DNA of 64,000 bases from Nitrospira sp. (GCA_009594995.1 VOPR01000025.1:62001-126000); one strand, 5' to 3'; shown: positions 1 through 9,579, counted from the first letter of the stretch. Translations and numbers: made by a program. Notes: generated by a model from the letters alone, not told the origin.

Positions 1-1
1 G

Positions 2-820
2 CGGCAGGAGCCGTTCGTGATGCCGGACCATTGCCCGGTCTGTGGATCTGCCGTGGCCCGCGAAGGGGCCTATTTCTACTGCACCGGGCAGACCGTCTGC
101 GTGGCTCAGTTAAAGGGGGCCATCGAACACTTCGCCTCGAAGAGCGCGCTGAACATCGAAGGATTGGGGAAGAAAACGGTCGCGCAACTGGTCGAGGCCG
201 GAATGGTCCGCGACCTGGCCGATTTGTACAGCCTCACCAAAGAGCAGTTGCTGACCCTGGAAGGGTTCGCCGACCGGTCGGCCACCCTGCTCATGGAATC
301 AATTGAACGCAGCAAGGCCGTCTCGCTGGAGCGGCTGCTGATGGGGCTGGGCATCCGGCAGGTGGGGCAACATATCGCTCGTGTGCTGGCGAAACAGTTC
401 GGGACTCTGGCCCGATTGATGGCAGCCACGCAGGAAGAGTTTCTGCAGGTGCGTGAAATCGGCCCTGAGATCTCCGCCAGCCTGACCTCGTTCTTCAGTG
501 AAGCGAGGAACCGGGATGTGATTGACCGACTGATCGATCGAGGCCTCATGGTCGCTCCCCCGGAAACTGAGGCAACCCCAGCCAGCCAATCGCTAGCCGG
601 TAAGACGTTCGTTTTCACCGGCGGCCTGGCGGGCTACAGCCGTGATCAGGCCAAACAGATGGTCGAGCAACAGGGCGGGCTGGTCTCGTCGAGTGTGAGC
701 AAGAAAACGTCGTACGTCGTGGCGGGAACCGATCCGGGATCGAAACTCGATCAAGCGCAGAAGCTCGGGGTGCAGATTCTAACGGAAGCGGAGTTTACCG
801 CTCTAGTGACGCCTGCGTGA
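2..820 (+). CDS. ligA: NAD-dependent DNA ligase LigA, C-terminal part (5' end outside window)
   Basis: This is the 3' part of NAD-dependent DNA ligase, which seals nicks in replication and repair. The reading frame is open from the first bases, so the adenylation and OB domains lie upstream. Visible are the Cys4 zinc finger (CPVC, then C-x5-C around residues 8-33), the helix-hairpin-helix region (about 40-190), and a C-terminal BRCT domain (about 195-265) beginning LAGKTFVFTGGLAGYS. Family proteins are about 670 residues, so roughly 40 % is present. Its last 26 bases overlap the end of the convergent gene on the minus strand. Identification rests on the unmistakable zinc-finger/HhH/BRCT order. 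Confidence 0.96.
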   Translation, partial: RQEPFVMPDHCPVCGSAVAREGAYFYCTGQTVCVAQLKGAIEHFASKSALNIEGLGKKTVAQLVEAGMVRDLADLYSLTKEQLLTLEGFADRSATLLMESIERSKAVSLERLLMGLGIRQVGQHIARVLAKQFGTLARLMAATQEEFLQVREIGPEISASLTSFFSEARNRDVIDRLIDRGLMVAPPETEATPASQSLAGKTFVFTGGLAGYSRDQAKQMVEQQGGLVSSSVSKKTSYVVAGTDPGSKLDQAQKLGVQILTEAEFTALVTPA

Positions 821-2108
821 CAGGCACATGCTCTTCGACTTGCTGGTCGTGCAGCGTGGGGTGCTTGTCTTCTTTGTAGATTTGCACGCTCTTGATGACG
901 CGCGGATCCGCCTCATGAATGACCAGGCGGCAGTTAGCAATATGCACTTCCTCGCCGACCTTGGGAATCCGGCCCAACTCGTGTTGAACCAGGCCGCTGA
1001 TCGTCACCGCATCATCGCCTAAATCCACCTTCAGGAAGTCGTTAACCTTCCGGACTTCGGTGCGTCCATGCACCAGGATCTGGTTCTTCCCGATGCGTTT
1101 GATCAATTCTTCGGTGATGTCCGTCTCATCGACGATTTCGCCGACCACCTCCTCCAGCAAATCTTCCAGGGTGACCAGTCCCATCACTCCGCCGAACTCA
1201 TTCACCACGATCGCCATGTGGCGTTTATCCAACTGGAATTGCTTCATGAGATCGTCTGCGGATTTCGTATGCGGAATGAACAGGGCCGGCTGCGCGATGT
1301 CACGCAGCTTCATCTCCGTATGGCCCTGGGCCAGCGCGGTCAATGCCTTGGTCTTGTAGAGAATACCGATGATGTTATCCAGCGTGCCTTCGTATAGCGG
1401 GATACGGGAGTACTTTGATTTGAACAGCAGCTCCTTCGCCTCGCGTAAATACTGATTGCAGTCGAGCGAGAACATATAGATGCGCGGGGTCATGCAATCT
1501 TCCGCCGTGATGTCCTTCAGCTGGAAGACGTTCTTGATCATCTTCACTTCCTGGGCTTCGATCGCGCCGCTCTTGCTGCTCTGGTCCAGCATGATCTTGA
1601 GCTCTTCTTCGGTGACGAAGGGCACATTGAGCCCCTTGCCGCCGGTAAGCTTGTAGATCAACGGCACGACGAAGAACATGATCGGAGTAAGCACCTGCTG
1701 CGCCGCATAGGCGGGATAGGCCATGTTCAGCACAACGGGAACTGAATATTTGGCTGCCAGGGTCTTGGGCACAAGATCGGCGAACACTAAGAGGACGAAG
1801 GTGAGAATACCGACCAGCACCGCGAAGGCCTCGCCAAGCACTCCCTCGAGCCCCTGCCCTCCGAACCGGTTCAAGGCAATGATCGTCGCCAGTGACGCCG
1901 TCGCCGTGTCGACCAGACGATCGCCTACCAGGATGGTCAACAGGAGGCGTTGCGGATCGGTCCGCAAATGCAACGCCATCTCCGCCCGTTTGCTGCCCGT
2001 GTCAGCCAGTGCCCTGAGTTTCGTGTCGTTGACGGAATAGAACCCCACCTCCACGACGGAGATGACCGCCGACAACAAAATGAGCACGATCAATACGATA
2101 ATGTCCAT
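795..2108 (-). CDS. CNNM/CorC (HlyC family) transporter with DUF21, CBS pair and CorC domains
   Basis: Membrane protein of the HlyC/CorC (CNNM) family, proposed to act in divalent cation (Mg/Co) efflux. The N-terminal DUF21 region (about residues 1-185) has four hydrophobic segments. It is followed by a CBS-domain pair (about 205-330, starting DCMTPRIYMFSLD) and a C-terminal CorC/HlyC domain (about 345-425). The length of 437 aa is normal for the family. Its stop lies inside the last codons of ligA, a tail-to-tail overlap of 26 bp. The substrate cannot be told from sequence. Confidence 0.9.
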   Translation of the reverse strand: MDIIVLIVLILLSAVISVVEVGFYSVNDTKLRALADTGSKRAEMALHLRTDPQRLLLTILVGDRLVDTATASLATIIALNRFGGQGLEGVLGEAFAVLVGILTFVLLVFADLVPKTLAAKYSVPVVLNMAYPAYAAQQVLTPIMFFVVPLIYKLTGGKGLNVPFVTEEELKIMLDQSSKSGAIEAQEVKMIKNVFQLKDITAEDCMTPRIYMFSLDCNQYLREAKELLFKSKYSRIPLYEGTLDNIIGILYKTKALTALAQGHTEMKLRDIAQPALFIPHTKSADDLMKQFQLDKRHMAIVVNEFGGVMGLVTLEDLLEEVVGEIVDETDITEELIKRIGKNQILVHGRTEVRKVNDFLKVDLGDDAVTISGLVQHELGRIPKVGEEVHIANCRLVIHEADPRVIKSVQIYKEDKHPTLHDQQVEEHVPVTQASLER

Positions 2109-2374
2109 ACGACCTATCGAGGCTAAAGGTACGGCACTAATATGTGAGAGTGAAAGATGGATCCTTGGATCAGCTCGAAGCCCAGGGTCCGAACTGCAAG
2201 ACTTGCCCGATGTCGTGAGAGGAGAACCAGAATGGAGCCTCTCGGGTCACTATCATCCATTGCATACTACAATTAGCATAGGTAGAGGGACGCATCAAGC
2301 CTTACGACGATTCCATGCTGGCGGCAAAAGATCAGGATATCAGCCGCTTAGCCCATTTGCCATGCCCGGCCCCC

Positions 2375-3082
2375 TCATGGACTCCCCGTACTCGGCGCCG
2401 GGCTGTCATCCCGAACGATAAACGGATCCGTATCCAGCGCGCGTTTCAGGTGCACGGCGGCCTGCTCCGCTGCGGCTTCCGTCTGGAACTGACCGGCATA
2501 GACCCGATAGCGGCGTCCGTCCGGCAGATCGACTGCGACGGCCCTGGAACCGGGATAGGCATTCCTCAACCGTTCCACCAGGGCTTGCGCATTGGCGGGG
2601 TCGGCAAAGGAGCCGACCTGCACCCGCAATATGCCCATCTCACCGGCCCGGCCCTGGTAACTGATCACCCGTAGTTCGATCTCGTCCGTACCGCGCCCGA
2701 CCATTCCTACTGCCTGTGCGCCGGCCAGCGAGAGGTCCAGAATTCTTCCCCGCGCAAACGGGCCTCGATCATTGATTCGCACCGTCACCTGCCTGCCGGT
2801 GGTCAACGACCGTACGACCGCGACGGAACCCAGCGGCAGCGTCCGATGCGCTGCCGTGAGCTTGTGCATGTCGTACACTTCTCCATTCGCTGTGCGATTG
2901 CCGTGAAAACCAGGCCCGTACCAGGATGCGCTCCCCCGCTCTACGAAACCCAGGGGATATCCGGGCGGATAGGAGGGGCGCACCGGACTCCAGCCGGAGC
3001 AACCATTGAGCCATGTAGTCAGGAGCAGAACGAACAGGGGGAGAAGAAGACGGCTTGAGCTGGTCCTCTTCTCCCCCGGCAT
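2375..3082 (-). CDS. rlpA: RlpA-like septal/lytic transglycosylase lipoprotein with SPOR domain
   Basis: Rare lipoprotein A homologue. RlpA proteins cleave denuded peptidoglycan glycan strands at the septum. From the chosen ATG the protein has a lipoprotein signal (MPGEKRTSSSRLLLPLF... with lipobox LNGC). A double-psi beta-barrel follows, with the hallmark ASWYGPGFHG, TAAHRTLPLG and VRINDRGPF motifs, and then a SPOR domain (ILRVQVGSFADPANAQALV onward). A longer frame opens upstream to 3205 but runs into the preceding gene and would bury the signal peptide. The 3082 start leaves 8 bases after the ACT-protein stop, so the two are probably co-transcribed. No clear Shine-Dalgarno is visible. Confidence 0.92.
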   Translation of the reverse strand: MPGEKRTSSSRLLLPLFVLLLTTWLNGCSGWSPVRPSYPPGYPLGFVERGSASWYGPGFHGNRTANGEVYDMHKLTAAHRTLPLGSVAVVRSLTTGRQVTVRINDRGPFARGRILDLSLAGAQAVGMVGRGTDEIELRVISYQGRAGEMGILRVQVGSFADPANAQALVERLRNAYPGSRAVAVDLPDGRRYRVYAGQFQTEAAAEQAAVHLKRALDTDPFIVRDDSPAPSTGSP

Positions 3083-3090
3083 GAGGCGGA

Positions 3091-3501
3091 TTAGAATTCG
3101 TCGAGTGAATGGGTGCGCAACACCCCGAGCGCTTTGGTGGTGTTTGAGACGGTCAGCACCACAATGGCGCGTTTGCCCTCCCGCGACGGCGTGCAATAGC
3201 CGCACTTCACATTGATGCGAGCCCTGGTGAGCGAATCGGCCACCTGCTTCAACGCGCCGGGCTTATTCTCCAGGCTCAGAATCAGGGCGGTCTCCTCGCG
3301 GAACTTGATCTTGGATTTTCTGAGCGCGATCCGCGCGGCATCGACATCCGCCACGATCAGTCGCAGTTTTCCCGGCCCCGTTACTTCAGGCGCGGAAAAG
3401 GCCTTGATGTTAACTCCTGCGGCTCCCAGCACGGCCGCCACTGAGGCCAGCACACCGGGCTTGCTCTGTCCACTCACCACAAATTGCGTCGTTGTCGGCA
3501 T
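3091..3501 (-). CDS. Tandem ACT-domain protein
   Basis: 136-aa protein made of two ACT domains (about residues 5-65 and 68-134), each with the beta-alpha-beta start typical of the family (GQSKPGVLASVAAVLGAAGV and ENKPGALKQVADSLTRARI). ACT domains bind amino acids or other small ligands and control enzymes. Stand-alone double-ACT proteins are usually regulatory, and the ligand is unknown here. It precedes rlpA by 8 bp and follows the cupin gene by 30 bp on the same strand, which suggests a short operon but no shared function. Confidence 0.85.
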   Translation of the reverse strand: MPTTTQFVVSGQSKPGVLASVAAVLGAAGVNIKAFSAPEVTGPGKLRLIVADVDAARIALRKSKIKFREETALILSLENKPGALKQVADSLTRARINVKCGYCTPSREGKRAIVVLTVSNTTKALGVLRTHSLDEF

Positions 3502-3531
3502 CGGCTCTTCTCCCTTTGCTGAGTCAGTCTA

Positions 3532-3828
3532 TCAGCCTGTGTGATTCCGCCTGTACCCGTAGAGCCATTGAGCAGTCGTCCCACCGATGTTTCTGACCGT
3601 ATGGGACACTCCGGCCGGAATGAGAACCTCCTCACCTGGAGCGGGCCTGAACGACTGTCCCCCAAACTCCAGTTCCAACCAGCCTACGACCGGCATGACT
3701 AACTCATCGGTCGCATGGCGGTAATCCTCCCATACTTGCCCGGGCGGATCAACCCAAAGATCACAACTGAAGCCCCTCGCCCGCCACTCACCGGCGACTT
3801 TCTGCCGATCGACCTCCGCCATCAACAT
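3532..3828 (-). CDS. Small cupin-domain protein
   Basis: 98-aa single-domain cupin. The conserved beta-barrel pattern is visible: DELVMPVVGWLELEFGG, then RPAPGEEVLIPAGVSHTVRNIG, the PxGxxH motif 2 region. One metal-ligand His (SHTV) is clear; motif 1 is degenerate (HATDELV). Function cannot be assigned. It lies only 12 bp downstream of the FBP aldolase/phosphatase gene on the same strand and is probably in its transcript. Confidence 0.8.
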   Translation of the reverse strand: MLMAEVDRQKVAGEWRARGFSCDLWVDPPGQVWEDYRHATDELVMPVVGWLELEFGGQSFRPAPGEEVLIPAGVSHTVRNIGGTTAQWLYGYRRNHTG

Positions 3829-3840
3829 CCTCTTCCGCCC

Positions 3841-4953
3841 CTACACCTGCGCCCAGCGGCCTTCCAGTTTCTTCATGATCTGCGGCATCGTCGTATATTC
3901 CATATCCTCGAGCGGCAACCGATGTGGTTCAAAGGGACCGTGCATGCGCAGCACGTCGGCAATGCGATTCGCATCACGCCGCGCTTCGTCATACGACGGA
4001 TCGTCGAACATATCCCGGGGCCCGATCAATCGGCCATCGGCCAGTTGGAATCCCAGGCAGGCCACACGCGGCGGACCATCGAACCGGGTCGGTGTCGCCT
4101 GCTTGACCGAGACCGGCATCAGTGGTCCGTAATGCGAGCCGCGCATCCACCCTTCAATGATCCAGGGATACCGGAACGGATCCAGCACTTCACCCACCGC
4201 CGGAAAATTCTGTTGTGCGCGCACGATCATGACCGGATCATCCTTCCCCACATACTTCCCTGCAATCAACGAGAGACGCTCCGTGGACGAGGCCGCCGCA
4301 ATCGTCCCGTCCGCCCGCGAGAACACATATTTGATCGTATATTTTCCGGGAGACCCGATGAACATCAACATGTCATAGAGTTCTTCCGGGCAATCAAACG
4401 AGATCTTCTTGTGGGCGTAGATATCGTGCACTTCGAATCGAAATCCCTGGTGCAGCGTCGGCGCGATGACCAAGCCTGCCGTGGTAAACGGATCGGCAAA
4501 CATTTTGTACAGCGGGAGATTCCAGGCCCCGGCCGACGTCTTGTCCGCCATGAATATCAGCACCGGATCGGATTTCCGCTCCACGAACTCCATTTCGGCC
4601 ACGCCAGGCCCCTGCCCCCTGACATTACCACTGAACGCATCGGCCAGTAGATCCTGCCCCGCGCCATAGAGGTGAAGATCCTTGGCCACCGCGGTGCCGG
4701 CTTCGAACGTGTCCCAGGCGAGATGGTGAATCGGCTCGTGGTCCACACCATGTCGATGCGTCATGATCAACTGCAGGTCATCCCCGCAGGCCGATACGTG
4801 AAAATCCACCAGTAAGCCACTGGTCTGAGCCGCCGTGAGTTTCTCCTGCGCACACTCGATCAAGGCCGGATGGATCGCCGAATGCCCGACGAATCCGCCG
4901 ATGTCCGCCTTGATCACGCTCAACGTGATGGTCTTTGTACTATCCGCAGTCAT
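3841..4953 (-). CDS. Bifunctional fructose-1,6-bisphosphate aldolase/phosphatase (archaeal type)
   Basis: 370-aa protein matching the FBPA family, a single active site that condenses triose phosphates and dephosphorylates the FBP formed, making gluconeogenesis one-way. Recognisable segments are IKADIGGFVGHSAIHP at the N terminus (metal-binding Asp), GNVRGQGPGVAEMEF, FMADKTSAGAWNLPLYKMF, the YTIKYVFSR region around the switch Tyr/Lys, and DPFRYPWIIEGWMRGSHYGP. The family is typical of Archaea and deep-branching thermophilic bacteria. It fits an autotroph that fixes CO2 by the reductive TCA cycle and needs gluconeogenesis. A Shine-Dalgarno-like AGAGGTG sits 5 bases before the ATG. An inverted-repeat site lies about 190 bp upstream. 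Confidence 0.93.
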   Translation of the reverse strand: MTADSTKTITLSVIKADIGGFVGHSAIHPALIECAQEKLTAAQTSGLLVDFHVSACGDDLQLIMTHRHGVDHEPIHHLAWDTFEAGTAVAKDLHLYGAGQDLLADAFSGNVRGQGPGVAEMEFVERKSDPVLIFMADKTSAGAWNLPLYKMFADPFTTAGLVIAPTLHQGFRFEVHDIYAHKKISFDCPEELYDMLMFIGSPGKYTIKYVFSRADGTIAAASSTERLSLIAGKYVGKDDPVMIVRAQQNFPAVGEVLDPFRYPWIIEGWMRGSHYGPLMPVSVKQATPTRFDGPPRVACLGFQLADGRLIGPRDMFDDPSYDEARRDANRIADVLRMHGPFEPHRLPLEDMEYTTMPQIMKKLEGRWAQV

Positions 4954-5139
4954 GTTGCACCTCTGGGTGAATACGCACCAGTGATGGCCACCGTGCCGAA
5001 TCTCCAGCGTCGGCCCCGGAAGGTCCCAACTCTGAGCGTGAGCAAAGGGAATGCCTGAGCAGTGATCGAGAGGACGAGCTGAATGTGAAGGCTTTATCTA
5101 TCTGCGCTACAAATCAGGTCATTACACTAGTGGAGAGGC

Positions 5140-5167
5140 GCTACAGTAGCGGCGGGCAGCCTGTAGC
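5140..5167. promoter_or_regulatory. 28-bp dyad GCTACAG-N14-CTGTAGC (candidate operator)
   Basis: Perfect inverted repeat of 7-bp half-sites separated by 14 bp, in the 318-bp gap between the FBP aldolase/phosphatase start and the nrdJ terminator. The identical half-sites with the same 14-bp spacing recur at 21338-21365, while the spacers differ, which is how a protein-binding operator looks. A third half-site (GCGCTACA) lies at 5105-5112, 34 bp away in direct orientation. The dyad is centred about 200 bp upstream of the minus-strand gene starting at 4953. Apart from this site and the nrdJ terminator hairpin, I see nothing else in the gap. Confidence 0.5.
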
Positions 5168-5206
5168 AGAAGGCGGCAGAAGAAATCTATTGAGGAGCCC
5201 AAACAT

Positions 5207-5237
5207 CGACGGGGATGCAGAGTCTGCATCCCCGTCG
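5207..5237 (-). terminator. Hairpin terminator after nrdJ
   Basis: Perfect 14-bp inverted repeat (5207-5220 with 5224-5237, loop AGT) located 35 bp past the stop of the ribonucleotide reductase gene. On the minus strand it is followed by ATGTTTGG, only a weak T-run. It is read as a terminator for nrdJ because of position and stem strength. Confidence 0.7.
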
Positions 5238-5271
5238 GTTGAATCGTCACGATGCTGGTATCGTCAGGATA

Positions 5272-8200
5272 CTACGAGCACCCGCTGGTTTCTCCGCAAC
5301 TCATGCACTTCAGGCAGGTCCCGTTCCGCACCAGGGTGAACTGTTTGCAATTCTGGCAGGGGTCGCCTTCGTAGCCCTTTTCTTTGGCTTCCTGGCGCAC
5401 CGAGGTCACGGTCAACGTTTCGCGCTTGAGTTCCACCTTATGCGCCACGTTGCCGTTGCCCGCTCTCTGCGTGTGACCGTTTCCGCCGTTCATGCCGTTC
5501 CGTCGCACAGGCAGATGTTCGGTGAGAATCGACGACTTGGCGAGCGCGGTCATGTCCGCTTCTTCATCCACGCATTCCGGATCCTGCTCATCCTTCTTCA
5601 TCGAATCCATGCGCAGGTCCTCTTCACGCACCTGCGACAGATCGGTCCGCTCAAGATACGTGATCGCGAGTTCGCGGAAGATGTAGTCGATGATCGATGT
5701 GGCCATCTTGATGCGGTCATTGAGTTTCACCGGTCCGTTCGGCTCGAAGCGGGTAAACACAAAGGCTTCAACGAACTCTTCCAGCGGCACGCCATGCTGC
5801 AGGCCGAGAGAAATCGCGATAGCGAAATTGTTCATCAAGCTGCGGAAGGCTGCGCCTTCCTTGTGCATGTCGAGGAAAATTTCGCCCAGCGTTCCGTCTT
5901 CGTATTCGCCGGTGCGCAAATAGAGTTTGTGCCCGCCGATGATGGCTTTCTGCGTGTACCCGCTACGACGTGCAGGAAGTGACCGCCGCTTATGGAGATA
6001 ACGAACCAGCACGCGTTCGGCGACTTTTTCTGCCACGGTGGCCACGCTGGGTGCCGCCTCTACGCCCTTGCCGCTATCGGATGACGCATTCAACGGTTGG
6101 CTCAGCTTCGACCCATCGCGATAGAGCGCCACCGCCTTGACCATGCTCTTCCACGCGAACAGGTACGCCGCCTTCACGTCGTCCAAGGTGGCGTCAGCCG
6201 GCATATTGATGGTCTTGCTGATCGCGCCGCTGATGAACGGTTGGGCCGCCGCCATCATGCGAATGTGCGCATCGACCGCGATATACCGCTGACCGATCCT
6301 GCCGCAACGGTTAGCGCAATCGAAGATGGGCAAATGCTCCAGCTTGAGATGCGGGGCGCCTTCCACGGTCATCGTGCCGCAGCAATAGTCATTCGCCGCC
6401 GCCACATCTTCCTGGGTGAAGCCCAGGGTCTTGAGCATGTTGAACGTCGGATCCGCCAACTGCGCGTCGCTGATGCCGAGTTTCTGCCGGCAGAAATCTT
6501 CGCCCAAGGTGTACTTGTTGAACACGAACTGGATTTCAAATGCCTGCGCCAACGATCCTTCCAGCCGTTCCAGCGCCGCATCGTCGAAGCCCTTTTGACG
6601 CAGCACCTCATGGTTGATGAAGGGCGCGCCTTTCAACGTTTGATGGCCCGCGCAATAGGCGCCGATATCGCGAATCTGAGCGTCTGTATACCCGAGCGCT
6701 TGCAGCGCCGGCGGCAGACTCTGGTTGATGATCTTGAAGTAGCCCCCGCCCGCCAGCTTCTTGAACTTCACCAGCGCAAAATCCGGTTCGATGCCGGTCG
6801 TGTCGCAATCCATGACCAGGCCGATCGTGCCGGTCGGCGCGATGACGGTCACCTGCGCATTGCGGAAACCGTACGCCGTGCCTAACTCCAACGCCCGATC
6901 CCAGGCGCGCCGGGCTGCCAGCAACATGGCCGGCGGACAATGCTCCGGCTGAATGGACGTCGGCAGAATCGTCAGGTCTTCATATTCCTCATGGGGTGCG
7001 CTGTAGGCCGCCCGGCGGTGATTCCGGATGACGCGCAACATCGACTCCCGATTCCGGTTGTACCCGGGAAAGGGGCCGATCTCCGCCGCCATTTCCGCCG
7101 AGGTCGCATAGGACTCGCCGGTCATGATCGCCGTGATCGCGCCGCAAATCGCCGTCGCCTTCTGCGAATCATAGGGAATGCTCTGTTTCATGAGGATGGT
7201 GCCGAGATTGGCGTAGCCCAATCCGAGCGTCCGATACTCATAACTCTTCTGCGCAATCGCGCGGCTGGGGAACGAGGCCATCAACACGCTGATCTCCAAG
7301 GCCACAGTCCACAAACGCACGGCATGCCGGAAGGAATCCAGATCGAACTCCCCTTCCGCGTTAAAAAACTTGGCGAGGTTCAACGAGGCCAGGTTGCAGG
7401 CCGTGTCGTCCAGGAACATATATTCGGAACAGGGATTGGAGGCGTTGATGCGCCCGTCTTCCGGGCAGGTGTGCCATTCATTGATCGTCGTATCGTACTG
7501 CGTGCCGGGATCGGCGCAAATCCAGGCTGCCCAGGCGATCTTGTCCCAGAGGTCCCGGGCCTTGATCGTCCTGCTGACCTTGCCGTCGATCCGGCGGCGC
7601 AATTCCCAATCGCCGTCTCGCTCCAACGCATCGAAAAAGCCGTTCGGAATACGCACGCTGTTGTTGGAGTTCTGTCCCGAGACGGTCTGGTAGGCCTTGC
7701 CGTCCCAATTGGTGTCGTACTCGTGGAACACGAAATGGGTGTAGCCCTGCTTTGCATAGTCGAACATGCGGTGGATATACGCTTCCGGCACCATGTCGCG
7801 CCGGGCCGCCGTCACGGCCTCGCGCAACACCTGGTTCTGTTTCATATCCAGTTCGACATGAGCCAGTCCCTGCGCATCGACTAACTGGCAGGCCTTGAGC
7901 ACGGCATTAAGCCGTTGTGCACAAATCTTGGAGCCGGTAACCATGGCGGCCACCTTCTGCTCTTCGACGACTTTCCAATCGATGAACTCTTCGATATCCG
8001 GATGGTCGAGATCCAGGCAGACCATCTTGGCCGCGCGCCTGGTGGTGCCGCCCGACTTGATCGCCCCGGCGGCGCGATCGCCGATTTTCAGGAACGACAT
8101 CAGGCCGGAGGAACGCCCGCCGCCCGACAGGGATTCGCCGTCGCCGCGCAACCGCGAGAAATTGGTGCCGGTGCCGGACCCGTACTTGAAGAGGCGTGCT

Positions 8201-8814
8201 TCACGCACCCACAGGTCCATGATGCCGTTCTCATTAACCAGATCGTCTTCAATTGACTGGATAAAACAGGCATGGGGCTGCGGATGCTCGAAGGCGTTCG
8301 TCGCCCGCACCACCTCGCCCAATTTCGGATCGACGTAGAAGTGGCCCTGCGCCGGCCCCGACAGTCCGTAGGCATAGTGCAGCCCGGTGTTAAACCACTG
8401 CGGGCTGTTGGGAGCGGCCATTTGATAGGCCAGCATGTAGCACATCTCGTCGTGGAAGGCGGTGGCATCTTCCGGCGTTTTGAAATAGCCGTGATTCTTG
8501 CCCCAGAAGGTCCAGCAACCGGCCAACCGGTTGAACACCTGGCGGGAATCACGCTCGCCGCCCAGCACGGGTTTGCCCGCGGCATCCACCACCGGCGTGC
8601 CATCCTCGTGGACTTGCGGGACGCCGGCCTTCCGGAAATACTTTTGCGCCAGAATATCGATCGCTAATTGCGTCCAATGTTCCGGGATATCGATATGGTC
8701 CAACTTGAACACGGTCGATCCGTCTGGATTCCGGATCTCCGAGGAACGTTTTACGAACGCAAGACCCTCATAGGGGCTCTGCCCACGCTTGGTGAATCTT
8801 CGTTCAATCCTCAC
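5272..8814 (-). CDS. nrdJ: Adenosylcobalamin-dependent (class II) ribonucleotide reductase
   Basis: 1180-aa class II ribonucleoside-diphosphate reductase, which makes deoxyribonucleotides using a B12-derived radical and works with or without oxygen. Landmarks are [15 protein letters not shown] near residue 135, the [20 protein letters not shown] segment, the catalytic [11 protein letters not shown] loop near residue 460 (Asn, Cys, Glu), [20 protein letters not shown] near 670, and a C-terminal Cys-rich zinc-ribbon-like tail ([15 protein letters not shown]) that holds the reducing cysteines. No nrdB-type radical subunit is present, as expected for class II. It stands alone between its own promoter with NrdR boxes and a strong hairpin. 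Confidence 0.96.
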   Translation of the reverse strand: MRIERRFTKRGQSPYEGLAFVKRSSEIRNPDGSTVFKLDHIDIPEHWTQLAIDILAQKYFRKAGVPQVHEDGTPVVDAAGKPVLGGERDSRQVFNRLAGCWTFWGKNHGYFKTPEDATAFHDEMCYMLAYQMAAPNSPQWFNTGLHYAYGLSGPAQGHFYVDPKLGEVVRATNAFEHPQPHACFIQSIEDDLVNENGIMDLWVREARLFKYGSGTGTNFSRLRGDGESLSGGGRSSGLMSFLKIGDRAAGAIKSGGTTRRAAKMVCLDLDHPDIEEFIDWKVVEEQKVAAMVTGSKICAQRLNAVLKACQLVDAQGLAHVELDMKQNQVLREAVTAARRDMVPEAYIHRMFDYAKQGYTHFVFHEYDTNWDGKAYQTVSGQNSNNSVRIPNGFFDALERDGDWELRRRIDGKVSRTIKARDLWDKIAWAAWICADPGTQYDTTINEWHTCPEDGRINASNPCSEYMFLDDTACNLASLNLAKFFNAEGEFDLDSFRHAVRLWTVALEISVLMASFPSRAIAQKSYEYRTLGLGYANLGTILMKQSIPYDSQKATAICGAITAIMTGESYATSAEMAAEIGPFPGYNRNRESMLRVIRNHRRAAYSAPHEEYEDLTILPTSIQPEHCPPAMLLAARRAWDRALELGTAYGFRNAQVTVIAPTGTIGLVMDCDTTGIEPDFALVKFKKLAGGGYFKIINQSLPPALQALGYTDAQIRDIGAYCAGHQTLKGAPFINHEVLRQKGFDDAALERLEGSLAQAFEIQFVFNKYTLGEDFCRQKLGISDAQLADPTFNMLKTLGFTQEDVAAANDYCCGTMTVEGAPHLKLEHLPIFDCANRCGRIGQRYIAVDAHIRMMAAAQPFISGAISKTINMPADATLDDVKAAYLFAWKSMVKAVALYRDGSKLSQPLNASSDSGKGVEAAPSVATVAEKVAERVLVRYLHKRRSLPARRSGYTQKAIIGGHKLYLRTGEYEDGTLGEIFLDMHKEGAAFRSLMNNFAIAISLGLQHGVPLEEFVEAFVFTRFEPNGPVKLNDRIKMATSIIDYIFRELAITYLERTDLSQVREEDLRMDSMKKDEQDPECVDEEADMTALAKSSILTEHLPVRRNGMNGGNGHTQRAGNGNVAHKVELKRETLTVTSVRQEAKEKGYEGDPCQNCKQFTLVRNGTCLKCMSCGETSGCS

Positions 8815-8946
8815 TGGTTCCTCCTTAACAGGTGCCTAACGTTCGGTGCAGATGCCGGACGGCAAGTGTGTATTGGTTGGGACGGGAAAAGAGGCTTGTC
8901 CATCCAGAGCTACATTCTCTTCGGCAAACTCTCTCGACTGCATTGC

Positions 8947-8993
8947 ATACTAGATATAGTGATCCCAATTTTTTGTCAAACAAAATGTTGTGG
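8947..8993 (-). promoter_or_regulatory. nrdJ promoter with a tandem NrdR-box pair
   Basis: Two 16-bp matches to the NrdR box (consensus ACACWATATWTWGTGT) lie at 8947-8962 (ATACTAGATATAGTGA, 13 of 16) and 8978-8993 (AAACAAAATGTTGTGG, 12 of 16). Their starts are 31 bp apart, the spacing known for NrdR pairs. Between and over them on the minus strand is a perfect -35 TTGACA (complement of 8973-8978), with a weak -10 (TATCTA, 17-bp spacer) falling on the proximal box. This fits repression of nrdJ by NrdR with bound ATP/dATP. The 5' leader would be about 125 nt. I found no cobalamin riboswitch in it. Confidence 0.7.
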
Positions 8994-9008
8994 CACAACT
9001 GTGATTAG

Positions 9009-9082
9009 TGGGGATAAGCTGGTGATAGCGTCTCCGCTAGATTTGATGCTGGTTTTTGTCACTTTTCACACGGTTATCCACA
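9009..9082. promoter_or_regulatory. DnaA-box-like sites upstream of nrdJ
   Basis: A perfect DnaA box TTATCCACA lies at 9074-9082 (plus strand) and a one-mismatch box, TTATCCCCA, on the minus strand at 9009-9017. Both are in the 329-bp gap between nrdJ and the next gene, just upstream of the NrdR-regulated promoter. DnaA is known to regulate nrd genes in some bacteria. The pair is too sparse to call a replication origin. Binding is inference only. Confidence 0.45.
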
Positions 9083-9143
9083 GCCAACCGGTGCCTGTGG
9101 AGGAAGGTTTTTTTCAAGGGGGTGAGAAAAATGCTGGCACAGG

Positions 9144-9515
9144 TCAAAAAGCGAGCCGACCGACCTTTACTGTCGCCTCCTCGACCCCGCGTAACGGCAC
9201 AAAGTGGCCGGCTACACCGAGCACCAGCACCGGTTGATCCAGCACATTGGTTTCAAACAGACTGAGCAAGCCCCAGTTATTGCGTGTCGTGTTCGGCCGG
9301 ACAACCCCTTCCACGAGCTTCGGGCCTTGCGCCCGAAAAATGGCTCGGATGAGATCGCGGTCGCGCCCGGGGCCGGACTGATCCATCTTTTCGATCTCAG
9401 CCGCCAGGCGAGTCTCGACAAAATGCAGGTACCCATCCATCGTCGGATTGGTTGCTGCCAACCAGACGGCAACCATCAAACTCCCCACTACTCCGGCCAA
9501 GGTCACAGTACTCAC
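9144..9515 (-). CDS. DUF4359-like small membrane-anchored protein
   Basis: About 123 aa with one N-terminal hydrophobic segment (TVTLAGVVGSLMVAVWLAAT) followed by TNPTMDGYLHFVETRLAAEI. The TNPT-x3-Y start of the soluble part resembles DUF4359 proteins, whose function is unknown. The soluble part ends in beta-rich sequence. I chose the GTG at 9515 because GAAGG lies 7 bases upstream; an in-frame GTG at 9536 is possible. The soluble domain would face the periplasm if the hydrophobic segment is an anchor. Confidence 0.6.
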   Translation of the reverse strand: MSTVTLAGVVGSLMVAVWLAATNPTMDGYLHFVETRLAAEIEKMDQSGPGRDRDLIRAIFRAQGPKLVEGVVRPNTTRNNWGLLSLFETNVLDQPVLVLGVAGHFVPLRGVEEATVKVGRLAF

Positions 9516-9579
9516 GCAGACACCTTCATCGACCACGCGCCAACCATGATGATTGGCGGGTCACAAGCCCCATGCTGGT

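Noticed and set aside
3715..4650. 311-aa plus-strand frame opposite the FBP aldolase/phosphatase gene
   Set aside because: Antisense shadow with His/Arg/Pro-rich composition and no start signal.
8815..9008. Cobalamin riboswitch upstream of nrdJ
   Set aside because: I looked for the B12 box and its paired elements in the leader and did not find them; NrdR boxes explain the region better.
9009..9082. Replication origin
   Set aside because: Two DnaA-like boxes without an AT-rich unwinding region or dnaA/dnaN nearby are not enough.
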